From Sulfuricella sp035530375 (lineage in GTDB: Bacteria; Pseudomonadota; Gammaproteobacteria; Burkholderiales; Sulfuricellaceae): a stretch of DNA of 64,000 nucleotides. The notes under the pieces were generated by a model. The model was not told the origin of the DNA. It did not search any database and saw only the letters and a list, made by a program, of their open reading frames with translations. Where the stretch lies: positions 14,000 through 77,999 of the forward strand of contig DATKUY010000049.1 in assembly GCA_035530375.1 (NCBI GenBank), read 5' to 3'. The position numbers and the translations under genes are program-made. Positions within the stretch are counted from its first letter, which is position 1; the number at the start of each line of letters is the position of its first letter. Below, in pieces: positions 43,963 to 51,225 of the stretch.

Positions 43963-44619
43963 TCAGTTTCGGCCTGTGGCCGTTCCGTCCCAAGCCACAA
44001 AATTTGCCAGTAGCCTGAGTCCCGCAGCCTGGCTTTTCTCCGGATGGAATTGTACGGCGAAGATGTTGTTGGCCGCCACTACGCTGGTGAATGAAAATGG
44101 GTAGAGAGTAAACGCGGCGACCATGGCCGGGTTGCCCACCTCGACATAATAGCTGTGCACGAAATAAAAGCGGGACGCATCCGGGATGCCCGCCCACATC
44201 GGATGCGGCCCGGCCTGATGTACTTCGTTCCACCCCATATGCGGCACTTTGAGCTTGTTGCCGGCAGAGTCAAACATCGCCTCACGCGGAAAACGCAAAA
44301 CCTTGCCGGGCAACACGCCCAGACAAGCCGTATCGCCTTCCTCGCTGTGCTCGAAAAGTACCTGCAAGCCCATGCAGATGCCCAAAAAGGGTTTGGTGCT
44401 CGCGGCCTGTCTGATCACTTCCTTGAGACCGCGCGCCTGAATTTCGCGCATACAGTCGGGCGCAGCCCCCTGCCCCGGGAAAACCACATGCCCGGCGGAA
44501 AGAATCACATCCGGGTCGGCAGTCACCACTACCTGGGAAGCGGGCGCAACATGTTCCAGCGCCTTCGCCACCGAGCGCAAATTGCCCATGCCATAATCAA
44601 TGACCGCGATACTGCCCAT
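43963..44619 (-). CDS. hisH: Imidazole glycerol phosphate synthase glutaminase subunit HisH
   Basis: Class I glutamine amidotransferase of 218 residues, with the nucleophile Cys in FLGICMGLQVLFEHSEEGD and the His/Glu pair in VQFHPEKSQ. It supplies ammonia to HisF. Starts MGSIAVIDYGMGNLRSVAKA, the usual family N-terminus, 5 bp after hisB. Confidence 0.96.
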   Translation of the reverse strand: MGSIAVIDYGMGNLRSVAKALEHVAPASQVVVTADPDVILSAGHVVFPGQGAAPDCMREIQARGLKEVIRQAASTKPFLGICMGLQVLFEHSEEGDTACLGVLPGKVLRFPREAMFDSAGNKLKVPHMGWNEVHQAGPHPMWAGIPDASRFYFVHSYYVEVGNPAMVAAFTLYPFSFTSVVAANNIFAVQFHPEKSQAAGLRLLANFVAWDGTATGRN

Positions 44620-44624
44620 GATTT

Positions 44625-45212
44625 CTATAGACTACCCTTGGTGGAAGGCAGCACGTCGCCCAGGCGCTGGTCGGCTTCCACCGCCATGCGCAGGGCACGG
44701 CCGAAAGCCTTGAAGATGGTTTCCACCTGATGATGCGAATTCTTGCCGCGCAGGTTGTCGATGTGCAAGGTCACCCCGGCATGATTGACGAAGCCCTGGA
44801 AAAACTCCGGCACCAGATCCACATCGAACTCGCCGATCGTGCCGCGCGAGAAATCCACCTCGAACACCAGGCCGGGACGCCCCGAAAGGTCGATCACCAC
44901 GCGCGACAGCGCTTCATCCAGCGGCACGTAGGCATGGCCGTAACGGCGGATGCCTTTCTTGTCGCCGGCCGCCTTGGCGAAAGCCTGGCCCAGGGTGATG
45001 CCGACATCCTCCACGGTGTGATGGGCGTCGATGTGCAGGTCGCCCCTGGCGGCCACTTCCAGATCGATCAAGCCGTGCCGTGCGATCTGGTCCAGCATGT
45101 GATCGAGGAAGGGCACGCCGCTGGCCAGGCTGGCCACGCCGCTGCCATCCAGGTTCAGCTTGACGCTGACCTGGGTTTCCAGGGTATTCCGGTCAACTTG
45201 GGCGGTACGCAT
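44625..45212 (-). CDS. hisB: Imidazoleglycerol-phosphate dehydratase HisB
   Basis: Monofunctional manganese enzyme of 195 residues. Metal-binding repeats are seen as FLDHMLDQIARHG, HIDAHHTVEDVGITLGQAF, and the second set as FVNHAGVTLHI and GKNSHHQVETIFKAFGRAL. It lacks the phosphatase domain of the enterobacterial fusion. A 94-bp spacer without visible signals separates it from hisC. Confidence 0.96.
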   Translation of the reverse strand: MRTAQVDRNTLETQVSVKLNLDGSGVASLASGVPFLDHMLDQIARHGLIDLEVAARGDLHIDAHHTVEDVGITLGQAFAKAAGDKKGIRRYGHAYVPLDEALSRVVIDLSGRPGLVFEVDFSRGTIGEFDVDLVPEFFQGFVNHAGVTLHIDNLRGKNSHHQVETIFKAFGRALRMAVEADQRLGDVLPSTKGSL

Positions 45213-45306
45213 TTTGATTACGCATTGGATAATGTGGAAGAAATTCCGTTCATTCTAACCCAGCACGGCAAGGGGTCAAAGCGGGGCGTGACGGGATACG
45301 ACCATT

Positions 45307-46380
45307 TCAGGCCAGAATTTCCCGCAAAGCCCCGACCAGCGCCTCGCACTGCTCATCCGTTCCTACCGTGATCCGCAGGAATTGCGCGATACGGGGCGGA
45401 TTTTTGAAGTGCCTCACCAGAATGCTGCGCTCGCGCAATCCGGCGGCCAATTCGACGCCGTCACGCCGGGCGTGGCGGGCAAAGACGAAATTGGCGGCGG
45501 AAGGCAGCACCTCGAAACCCATAGCCTCGAGATCGGCCACCAGCCGCGTGCGCGTGGCGACGACCTTGCGGCAGGTTTCCTCGAAATAGGCGCGATCCGC
45601 CATCGCGGCGGCAGCCCCGGCGATGGCGAAGCGGTCGAGCGGATAGGAATTGAAGCTGTCCTTGACGCGGGAAAGCGCCTCGATCAATGCCACATGGCCG
45701 ATTGCATATCCGACGCGCAGGCCGGCCAGCGAGCGCGATTTCGACAGCGTGTGGATGACCAGCAGGTTGGGGTAGCGGTTCACCAGGCCAACGACAGACT
45801 CGGCGCCGAAATCCACGTAGGCTTCGTCGATCACCACCACCGACCCGGTATTGGCTTGCAGCAGGCGCTCGATCTCGGACAGCGGCAGCGGACAGCCGGT
45901 CGGCGCATTCGGGTTGGGGAAAATGATGCCGCCGTTGGGCCGGAAATAATCGTCAACGCGAATCCCGAATGACGCGGTCAGCGGCACCGGTTCGTAGTCG
46001 ATGCCGTACAGTCCGCAATACACCGGGTAGAAGCTGTAAGTGACGTCCGGGAACAAGACCGGCCTGTCGTGCTTGAGCAGCGCCAGAAAGGTGTGCCCCA
46101 GCACCTCGTCCGAGCCGTTGCCGACGAATACCTGGGCGGGGGTGACGCCATGAAAGGCGGCAATCGATTCCTTGAAGAGGTCGCTGTTGGGATCGGGGTA
46201 AAGCCGCAGCGCATCGCCCACTTCGGCGCGCAACGCCTCCAGCACCTTGGGGCTCGGGCCGTAGGGATTCTCGTTGGTGTTGAGCTTGACCAGATTCGGC
46301 AGCTTCGGCTGCTCGCCCGGCACATAGGGCGTCAGGCCGTTGACGACAGCGCTCCAGTAAGGATTGGCGGACGAGCCCAT
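45307..46380 (-). CDS. hisC: Histidinol-phosphate aminotransferase HisC
   Basis: PLP-dependent fold-type I aminotransferase of 357 residues. The cofactor lysine is in HTLSKSRSLAGLRVGYAIG, the substrate-site motif is KLNTNENPYGPSPKVLEAL and the PLP-phosphate site is GNGSDEVLGHTFLAL. It is 3 bp downstream of hisD, as expected in the compact his operon. Confidence 0.95.
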   Translation of the reverse strand: MGSSANPYWSAVVNGLTPYVPGEQPKLPNLVKLNTNENPYGPSPKVLEALRAEVGDALRLYPDPNSDLFKESIAAFHGVTPAQVFVGNGSDEVLGHTFLALLKHDRPVLFPDVTYSFYPVYCGLYGIDYEPVPLTASFGIRVDDYFRPNGGIIFPNPNAPTGCPLPLSEIERLLQANTGSVVVIDEAYVDFGAESVVGLVNRYPNLLVIHTLSKSRSLAGLRVGYAIGHVALIEALSRVKDSFNSYPLDRFAIAGAAAAMADRAYFEETCRKVVATRTRLVADLEAMGFEVLPSAANFVFARHARRDGVELAAGLRERSILVRHFKNPPRIAQFLRITVGTDEQCEALVGALREILA

Positions 46381-46383
46381 CGT

Positions 46384-47682
46384 TCAGCGCGTGCGATATT
46401 CGGCGGAACGGGCGTGCGCCTGCAAGCCTTCGCCTTCGGCCAGCACCATCGAAATCTTGCCGAGCACCTGCGCGCCCGCCTTGGACACCATGATCAGGCT
46501 GCTGCGCTTCTGGAAATCGTAAACGCCCAGCGGCGACGAGAAGCGCGCGGTGCGCGAAGTCGGCAGCACGTGATTGGGACCGGCGCAGTAGTCGCCCAGC
46601 GCCTCGCAGGTCTGCCGCCCCATGAAAATGGCGCCGGCGTGCCTGATCTTTTTCGTCAACGCGACCGGGTCTTCGATCGACAACTCGAGGTGTTCGGGCG
46701 AAATGTAATTGGCGATATCCGCCGCCTCGTCCAGGTCTTTGACCTGAATCAGCGCGCCGCGCGCTTCCAGTGCGGTGCGGATGATCTCCTGGCGCGGCAT
46801 CTGCGGCAGCAGTTTCTCGATGCTGGCCTGCACCGCATCGATGAAGGCCGCATCCGGGCTGAGCAGGATGGACTGCGCCAGTTCGTCGTGCTCGGCCTGG
46901 GAAAACAGGTCCATCGCGATCCAGTCCGGGTCGGTCTGGCCGTCGCAGATAATCAGGATCTCGGACGGCCCGGCCACCATGTCGATGCCGACCACGCCGA
47001 AGACGCGGCGCTTGGCAGCGGCGACATAAGCATTGCCGGGGCCGACGATCTTGTCCACCTGCGGCACGGTCTGCGTGCCATAGGCCAGCGCGCCGACTGC
47101 CTGCGCGCCGCCGATGGTGAACACCCGGTCGACGCCGCACACCGCAGCGGCGGCCAGCACCAGTTCGTTGACCACGCCGCCCGGCGTCGGCACCACCATG
47201 ATCAATTCCTTCACTCCGGCCACCTTGGCGGGAATCGCGTTCATCAGCACCGAGGAAGGGTATGCCGCCTTGCCGCCGGGCACGTACAGGCCGACCCGGT
47301 CGAGCGCCGTGACCTGCTGGCCGAGTAGGGTGCCGTCGGTTTCGGTGTGGCTCCATGACTGCATCAATTGTTTTTCGTGATACACCCGCACCCGCTCGGC
47401 GGCTTTTTTCAGCGCGTCGCGCTGTTCGGCGGGCAGATCGTCGAGCGCCTGCTGCAGGCGGGCCTTCGGCAGTTCGAGTTCGGTAGCGGAAGCCACGCTC
47501 AGCTTGTCGAAACGCTGCGTATATTCGAGCACGGCGGCGTCGCCCCGCGCCTTGACGTCGCGCAAAATGTCCGCCACCACGGTGTCGATGGCTTCGTCCT
47601 GCGCCCCCTCGAAGGCCAGCAGGTCGGTCAGCCGCGCCTGAAAATCGGGCTGGGAAGTGGCATAGCGTTTGATGTTTAACAT
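46384..47682 (-). CDS. hisD: Histidinol dehydrogenase HisD
   Basis: Zinc enzyme of 432 residues that oxidises histidinol to histidine. The NAD-binding and active regions include GLYVPGGKAAYPSSVLMNAI, VGPGNAYVAAAKRRVFG, IDMVAGPSEILIICD and the late HVLPTSRTARFSSPLG. ATG 47682 starts MLNIKRYATSQPDFQARL, the usual N-terminus. In related bacteria hisG is directly upstream; here it is 4.35 kb away, behind a block of accessory genes, so hisD must use its own promoter. A TAAAAT at 47722-47717 might be its -10. Confidence 0.95.
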   Translation of the reverse strand: MLNIKRYATSQPDFQARLTDLLAFEGAQDEAIDTVVADILRDVKARGDAAVLEYTQRFDKLSVASATELELPKARLQQALDDLPAEQRDALKKAAERVRVYHEKQLMQSWSHTETDGTLLGQQVTALDRVGLYVPGGKAAYPSSVLMNAIPAKVAGVKELIMVVPTPGGVVNELVLAAAAVCGVDRVFTIGGAQAVGALAYGTQTVPQVDKIVGPGNAYVAAAKRRVFGVVGIDMVAGPSEILIICDGQTDPDWIAMDLFSQAEHDELAQSILLSPDAAFIDAVQASIEKLLPQMPRQEIIRTALEARGALIQVKDLDEAADIANYISPEHLELSIEDPVALTKKIRHAGAIFMGRQTCEALGDYCAGPNHVLPTSRTARFSSPLGVYDFQKRSSLIMVSKAGAQVLGKISMVLAEGEGLQAHARSAEYRTR

Positions 47683-47783
47683 GATGGCGTGCAAATTAAG
47701 TTTGCGGGATAGCGCGATTTTACAGGAAAAAGTGGCGCCGCGCGCGTGCCTGCCGACGCCATGGCTTCGCAAGGTCGTTACGC

Positions 47784-47812
47784 TTGACGTACAACATAAA
47801 ACAAAATATATT
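47784..47812 (+). promoter_or_regulatory. Promoter of higBA
   Basis: TTGACG (47784-47789) and TATATT (47807-47812) are 17 bases apart, matching consensus at five of six positions each. The expected start site, about 47819, coincides with the higB ATG at 47818. There is no Shine-Dalgarno sequence before the ATG, so the higB message may be leaderless. Confidence 0.65.
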
Positions 47813-47817
47813 GAATC

Positions 47818-48096
47818 ATGATTAAAACTTTTCGCTGCCAGGATACGGAAGCGCTTTACCAAGGCAAACGCGTCAGGAAATTTGAATCCTGTGCCGCTCA
47901 AGCCGAAAGAAGGCTGGAAATCCTGGACAACGCAAAAACCATCCACGACCTGACGAACTTGCCCAGCAACCGTTTTGAGGCTTTAAGCGGCAACCGATCC
48001 GGCCAGTTCAGCATCCGCGTCAACCAGCAATGGCGCGTCTGCTTCGAGTGGAAAGAGGCGGATGCCTACAACGTGGAAATCGTGGATTACCACTAA
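47818..48096 (+). CDS. higB: HigB-type toxin (RelE/ParE superfamily)
   Basis: Ribosome-dependent mRNA interferase type protein of 92 residues: MIKTFRCQDTEALYQGKRVR at the N-terminus and the core FSIRVNQQWRVCFEWKEADA with the RelE-fold strands and Arg residues. This is the HigB killer family (plasmid-maintenance killer). The toxin gene comes first, as usual for HigBA. No ribosome binding site is seen. It is followed by higA at 11 bp. Confidence 0.9.
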   Translation: MIKTFRCQDTEALYQGKRVRKFESCAAQAERRLEILDNAKTIHDLTNLPSNRFEALSGNRSGQFSIRVNQQWRVCFEWKEADAYNVEIVDYH

Positions 48097-48107
48097 GGAG
48101 AACGAAC

Positions 48108-48407
48108 ATGAACGGAATGCGCGCCATCCACCCCGGCGAAATCCTCAAGGACGAGCTGGACGAACTGAAACTCTCGGCAAACGCCCTTGCCAAGGCGCTG
48201 GACGTGCCCACCAACCGGATCACGGCCATCCTCAACGAGCAACGCGGCATCACTGCGGACACCGCCCTGCGCCTCGCCCAATTTTTCGGCACCGGCCCCG
48301 ACTTCTGGATGAGTTTGCAAAGCAGCTACGACGTCAAAAAAGCGCGCGAAGCCGTGGGTCAGGAAATCGAGAAAAAGGTTAAGCCGCGCGAACAGCTTGC
48401 CACCTAG
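48108..48407 (+). CDS. higA: HigA-type antitoxin (XRE family)
   Basis: The 99-residue protein begins MNGMRAIHPGEILKDELDEL, the hallmark of HigA, and has a helix-turn-helix LSANALAKALDVPTNRITAI. It neutralises HigB and represses the operon. AAGGAG precedes ATG 48108 at eight bases. The last 14 codons are matched by a decayed second copy at the end of vapC (49173-49220). Confidence 0.92.
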   Translation: MNGMRAIHPGEILKDELDELKLSANALAKALDVPTNRITAILNEQRGITADTALRLAQFFGTGPDFWMSLQSSYDVKKAREAVGQEIEKKVKPREQLAT

Positions 48408-48486
48408 CTTAATGAGATGTCCAAATGAAACTTTCTCAGAAAAACGATTTGAAGTTGACCCTCATGGCACTACATGTTGGCTCACA

Positions 48487-48524
48487 TTGACCATCGAAAA
48501 ACCCGTGTATATACTGTATATACA
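48487..48524 (+). promoter_or_regulatory. Promoter and operator of vapBC
   Basis: TTGACC (48487-48492) and TATACT (48510-48515) are 17 bases apart. A perfect palindrome TGTATATACTGTATATACA (48506-48524, arms of nine around one base) covers the -10, a typical operator for VapB with AbrB-like fold. Autoregulation of vapBC is therefore very likely. Confidence 0.75.
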
Positions 48525-48539
48525 TCAATGGAGGCGATC

Positions 48540-48776
48540 ATGTTGACCCGAGTTTTCAAGAGCGGCAATTCCCTGGCGGTACGCATCCCCAAAGAGCTGA
48601 ACTTCGGCGAAGCCATGCAGGACGTCGAGATCGAACGCAGGGGCGATATTCTGGAAATTCGCCCGGTGCGCAAACGCTCCCTGGCCGGACTGATGGATAA
48701 ATTCGCCGCGTTCCCGCCCGATTTCATGGCTGAAGGGCGCGAGCCGCACGAAGAAACCGAACGTCAGGGCTGGTGA
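48540..48776 (+). CDS. vapB: VapB-type antitoxin (AbrB/SpoVT fold)
   Basis: The 78-residue protein starts MLTRVFKSGNSLAVRIPKEL, the swapped-hairpin DNA-binding motif of VapB/MazE antitoxins. Its C-terminal half (LAGLMDKFAAFPPDFM) is the toxin-wrapping tail. ATG 48540 has GGAGG at 48530-48534; an in-frame ATG at 48528 lies before it. It ends three bases before vapC. Confidence 0.9.
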   Translation: MLTRVFKSGNSLAVRIPKELNFGEAMQDVEIERRGDILEIRPVRKRSLAGLMDKFAAFPPDFMAEGREPHEETERQGW

Positions 48777-48779
48777 GCC

Positions 48780-49193
48780 ATGCGTTACATGCTCGACACC
48801 AATATCTGCATCTACCTGATGCGCCACCATCCGCCAGAGGTAGCAGAACGATTTGCGAAACTGGAGTATGGCGATGTCATGATGTCATCGATCACGCTCG
48901 CAGAGTTGCGCTATGGCGTCGAATGCCGCCCGGAAAGCCGCGACACGGCAGAAACGGCGCTCCTCGCCCTGCTTACCGATGTGCCCGTAATGGCTTTCGA
49001 CAGCGACGCCGCAACGAGCTACGGCCTCGTGCGCGCCGCAGTGCGGGATCGCAAGCGGGATGCGCTGGATCGCCTCATCGCCGCCCATGCGATCAGCCTC
49101 TCCGTAACCCTGGTCACCAATAATGAAGCCGACTTCAAGGACTACCCCGGTCTCGTCATCGAGAACTGGGCTGAAAATCGAGAAAAAAGTTAA
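48780..49193 (+). CDS. vapC: VapC-type PIN-domain toxin
   Basis: PIN ribonuclease of 137 residues: the acidic residues lie in MLDTNICIYLM (Asp6), LAELRYGVE, KRDALDRLIAAHA and VTNNEADFKDYPGL. VapC toxins usually cleave initiator tRNA or 23S rRNA. Most VapC proteins end shortly after ENW; here the chain continues Ala-Glu-Asn-Arg-Glu-Lys-Ser into DNA derived from a second higA tail, so the last residues and stop come from this relic. Confidence 0.92.
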   Translation: MRYMLDTNICIYLMRHHPPEVAERFAKLEYGDVMMSSITLAELRYGVECRPESRDTAETALLALLTDVPVMAFDSDAATSYGLVRAAVRDRKRDALDRLIAAHAISLSVTLVTNNEADFKDYPGLVIENWAENREKS

Positions 49194-49220
49194 GTCGTGT
49201 GAACGGCTCGCCGCCTAACT
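49173..49220 (+). pseudogene. Relic of a second higA 3' end
   Basis: This 48-base stretch matches the end of higA (48362-48409) at 39 positions without gaps; all nine differences are transitions. Read in the higA frame it gives KIEKKVKSCERLAA and a stop, against EIEKKVKPREQLAT in HigA. It is fused to the 3' end of vapC in another frame. The rest of the copy is missing, so vapBC sits between two copies of the higA tail. Confidence 0.7.
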
Positions 49221-49268
49221 CGAAGCGCAGGATGCAATTGAGCAGGCTTAAATGTTTTAGGAACAGGA

Positions 49269-49298
49269 TTGTTTTAAATTGTAGGACGTCCTACAATT
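49269..49298 (+). promoter_or_regulatory. Promoter and operator of the Phd/PIN module
   Basis: TTGTTT (49269-49274) and TACAAT (49292-49297) are 17 bases apart. The palindrome TTGTAGGACGTCCTACAA (49279-49296), perfect and extendable by AA and TT to 22 bases, fills the spacer and the -10. It is the expected operator of the antitoxin. Confidence 0.65.
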
Positions 49299-49329
49299 GT
49301 CAAATATAAACTCCTTCCGAGAGCCATAC

Positions 49330-49569
49330 ATGAAACAGCAAATCACGCTGCGCGAAGCCAACCAGCACCTCTCCCGCTACATCGAAGCCGCCACCCAGGG
49401 CAACGAGGTCGTCATCACCAAGCGCGGCAAGCCCGTCGCCAAGCTGGTTCCCATCACCGCAGAACAAACGGTTACTCCTGAACGTCAAGCCGCCTGGGAA
49501 AAACTCCAGTCATCCGCCAGCGGCTTGAACATCGACAAATTCGACCGCGACGCATGTTATGAGCGCTAA
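49330..49569 (+). CDS. Phd/YefM-type antitoxin
   Basis: The 79-residue protein begins MKQQITLREANQHLSRYIEA and continues EVVITKRGKPVAKLVPI, the Phd/YefM fold with its conserved KRGKPVA loop. The C-terminal helix (AAWEKLQSSASGLNIDKF) binds the toxin. It overlaps the following PIN toxin gene by 11 bp. The preceding 136-bp spacer holds the higA relic and the promoter. Confidence 0.9.
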   Translation: MKQQITLREANQHLSRYIEAATQGNEVVITKRGKPVAKLVPITAEQTVTPERQAAWEKLQSSASGLNIDKFDRDACYER

Positions 49570-49999
49570 GCGCTTCACGCTCGACACCAATATCCTGGTA
49601 TACGCCGTCGATAGCAGCGCAGGAGAACGCCACCATCGCGCCCAAGAGGTTATCGAGTCCATGCTGGCGCAGGACTGCGTGCTGACCCTGCAATCCCTGA
49701 GCGAGTTTTACTTCACCGTCACCCGCAAGGGCAAACTGCCGCCAGCCTTGGCAAAGAAGCAGGTGGGCTGCTGGCAAGCGCTGTTCCCGGTCGTCTCGGC
49801 AGGCCCCGCGTCGCTCAACCGGGCGATTGCCGCCGTGGAATCCAGCCAACTGGCTTTCTGGGACGCCATGCTATGGAGTGCCGCGCGAGATGCCGGGGTG
49901 ACGCGACTACTTTCGGAAGATTTTCAGAACGGACAGGAATTGAGCGGGGTGCGGATCGTCAATCCATTTCTTGGCGCCAGTTTGGAAGAAGTACTTTAA
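49559..49999 (+). CDS. PIN-domain toxin paired with Phd-type antitoxin
   Basis: PIN ribonuclease of 146 residues: acidic sites lie in FTLDTNILVYAVDSS (Asp9), LQSLSEFYFTVTRK, SQLAFWDAMLWSAA and LLSEDFQNG. It belongs to the VapC-like group whose antitoxins are Phd-like rather than AbrB-like. Its start overlaps the antitoxin end by 11 bp, a sign of coupling. Base composition is like the rest of the chromosome, unlike the next operon. It is followed by 190 bp without a gene. Confidence 0.9.
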   Translation: MSAKRFTLDTNILVYAVDSSAGERHHRAQEVIESMLAQDCVLTLQSLSEFYFTVTRKGKLPPALAKKQVGCWQALFPVVSAGPASLNRAIAAVESSQLAFWDAMLWSAARDAGVTRLLSEDFQNGQELSGVRIVNPFLGASLEEVL

Positions 50000-50190
50000 C
50001 CAACTCATTTCACCAGATAGGTCTCCAATAAAACAAATCTATCCTCGTTTTTAATCACATGGCCCCTTTAATTCTGGGGTTTAAATTACGGCATAAAGTA
50101 TTATTCAGGGTGGAGATGAAGTCACCATTAGCTGTCGCACTTCGAACTTGAATCGGCCACTCGAATCAACCATAGCAAGAGGTTTTTTAA

Positions 50191-51225
50191 ATGAGAACTA
50201 AAGTTTTTGCCCTTTACAACAATAAGGGCGGCGTGTCTAAAACGACTACGACTTTCAACCTCGCTGCTTATCTTTCCGAAAAGGAAAAACGGAAAGTACT
50301 GTTAATTGATGCAGATTCACAGGCCAATATTACTGAGTTATTTTTTGCTTCAGACCCAAATTTTTGGGATAGCAGCAGTGATGTATTACCTGGTGACTCA
50401 ATTCTTGATGCACTCAGACCACGTCTTGAAGGAAATGCCTCCAGAGTAGATGTCAAAAACATTGCCTTGCTCGTAAACAAAAAATATCCCAACCTCTCTT
50501 TATTGCGTGGCGACATAAATTTTAGTGCCTTGGCGGAGGGCTATTTCAGCTCGTCAGTGGAACAGGCAATCACAAGTAACATTAACCAAAAACACACATA
50601 TCTTTGCCTGCGGCGGCTTGTAACAGACTTAATTGAAACCCATAAATTCGACCATGTGATTTTCGACCTAGGCCCCAGTACCGGGGCAATTTCTCGACTG
50701 GCACTGTTAGCCTGTGATGGGTATTTTGTACCAGTAACACCAGACAGATTTTCCGCGCTTGCCGTTAAATCTTTGCCCATGGTTATAGCAGAATGGTTTA
50801 AACACGATAAATTAATTCTCTCCACGATGTCTCCATATGGCCTAGAAAACCACTATGAGGTGCCGCTTTTCTGTGGTGCGATTAGTCAACAATTTCAAGT
50901 TCACAAAGGGAAAATAAAGAAATCGTATGAACGATGGGCAGAGAGAATAGTAGATCAACTTAAAGAAAATTTTTTGGAGAACGAAAATATCCCATCAAAG
51001 ACGTCACTGGGAACAAATCCGATTATCGCGCAGATTGAAAATTTGGGTCCGGTAGTACCCGTCGCCCAAATGGTAGGCAAAGCAATTTTTGATATATCGC
51101 AAGAAGATACGAAATATGCATCCTCGTCAGGGCAAATGTATTACGGTGCTGTTTTTGAACCTTGGGAAGAGAAAATAAAACTATACAAAAAGGAGATGAT
51201 GAAACTAGTAAAGGCTCTAGAATGA
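50191..51225 (+). CDS. ParA/MinD-type ATPase, first gene of an AT-rich two-gene operon
   Basis: The 344-residue SIMIBI ATPase has a deviant Walker A KGGVSKTT at residues 12-19 (signature Lys12 and Lys17), Walker A' VLLIDADSQAN (residues 36-46) and Walker B FDHVIFDLGPSTG (153-165). The C-terminal 100 residues (after about 240) are a helical extension I do not recognise. It is longer than chromosomal ParA/Soj (about 260) and no ParB gene or parS site is present, so it is not an ordinary segregation gene. It is visibly AT-rich next to its neighbours and overlaps the next gene by 4 bp (ATGA). AGAGG lies eight bases before the ATG. Direct repeats of GAATC (50150-50167) precede it. Confidence 0.85.
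   Translation: MRTKVFALYNNKGGVSKTTTTFNLAAYLSEKEKRKVLLIDADSQANITELFFASDPNFWDSSSDVLPGDSILDALRPRLEGNASRVDVKNIALLVNKKYPNLSLLRGDINFSALAEGYFSSSVEQAITSNINQKHTYLCLRRLVTDLIETHKFDHVIFDLGPSTGAISRLALLACDGYFVPVTPDRFSALAVKSLPMVIAEWFKHDKLILSTMSPYGLENHYEVPLFCGAISQQFQVHKGKIKKSYERWAERIVDQLKENFLENENIPSKTSLGTNPIIAQIENLGPVVPVAQMVGKAIFDISQEDTKYASSSGQMYYGAVFEPWEEKIKLYKKEMMKLVKALE

Noticed and set aside
45953..47356. Open frame of about 470 codons overlapping hisC and hisD in another frame
   Set aside because: Arg/Gly/Ala-rich composition without any motif; both his genes are certain.
50191..51225. Chromosome or plasmid partition locus
   Set aside because: There is no ParB gene and no parS-like sequence, the ATPase is longer than typical ParA, and its overlapping partner is not DNA-binding in appearance.
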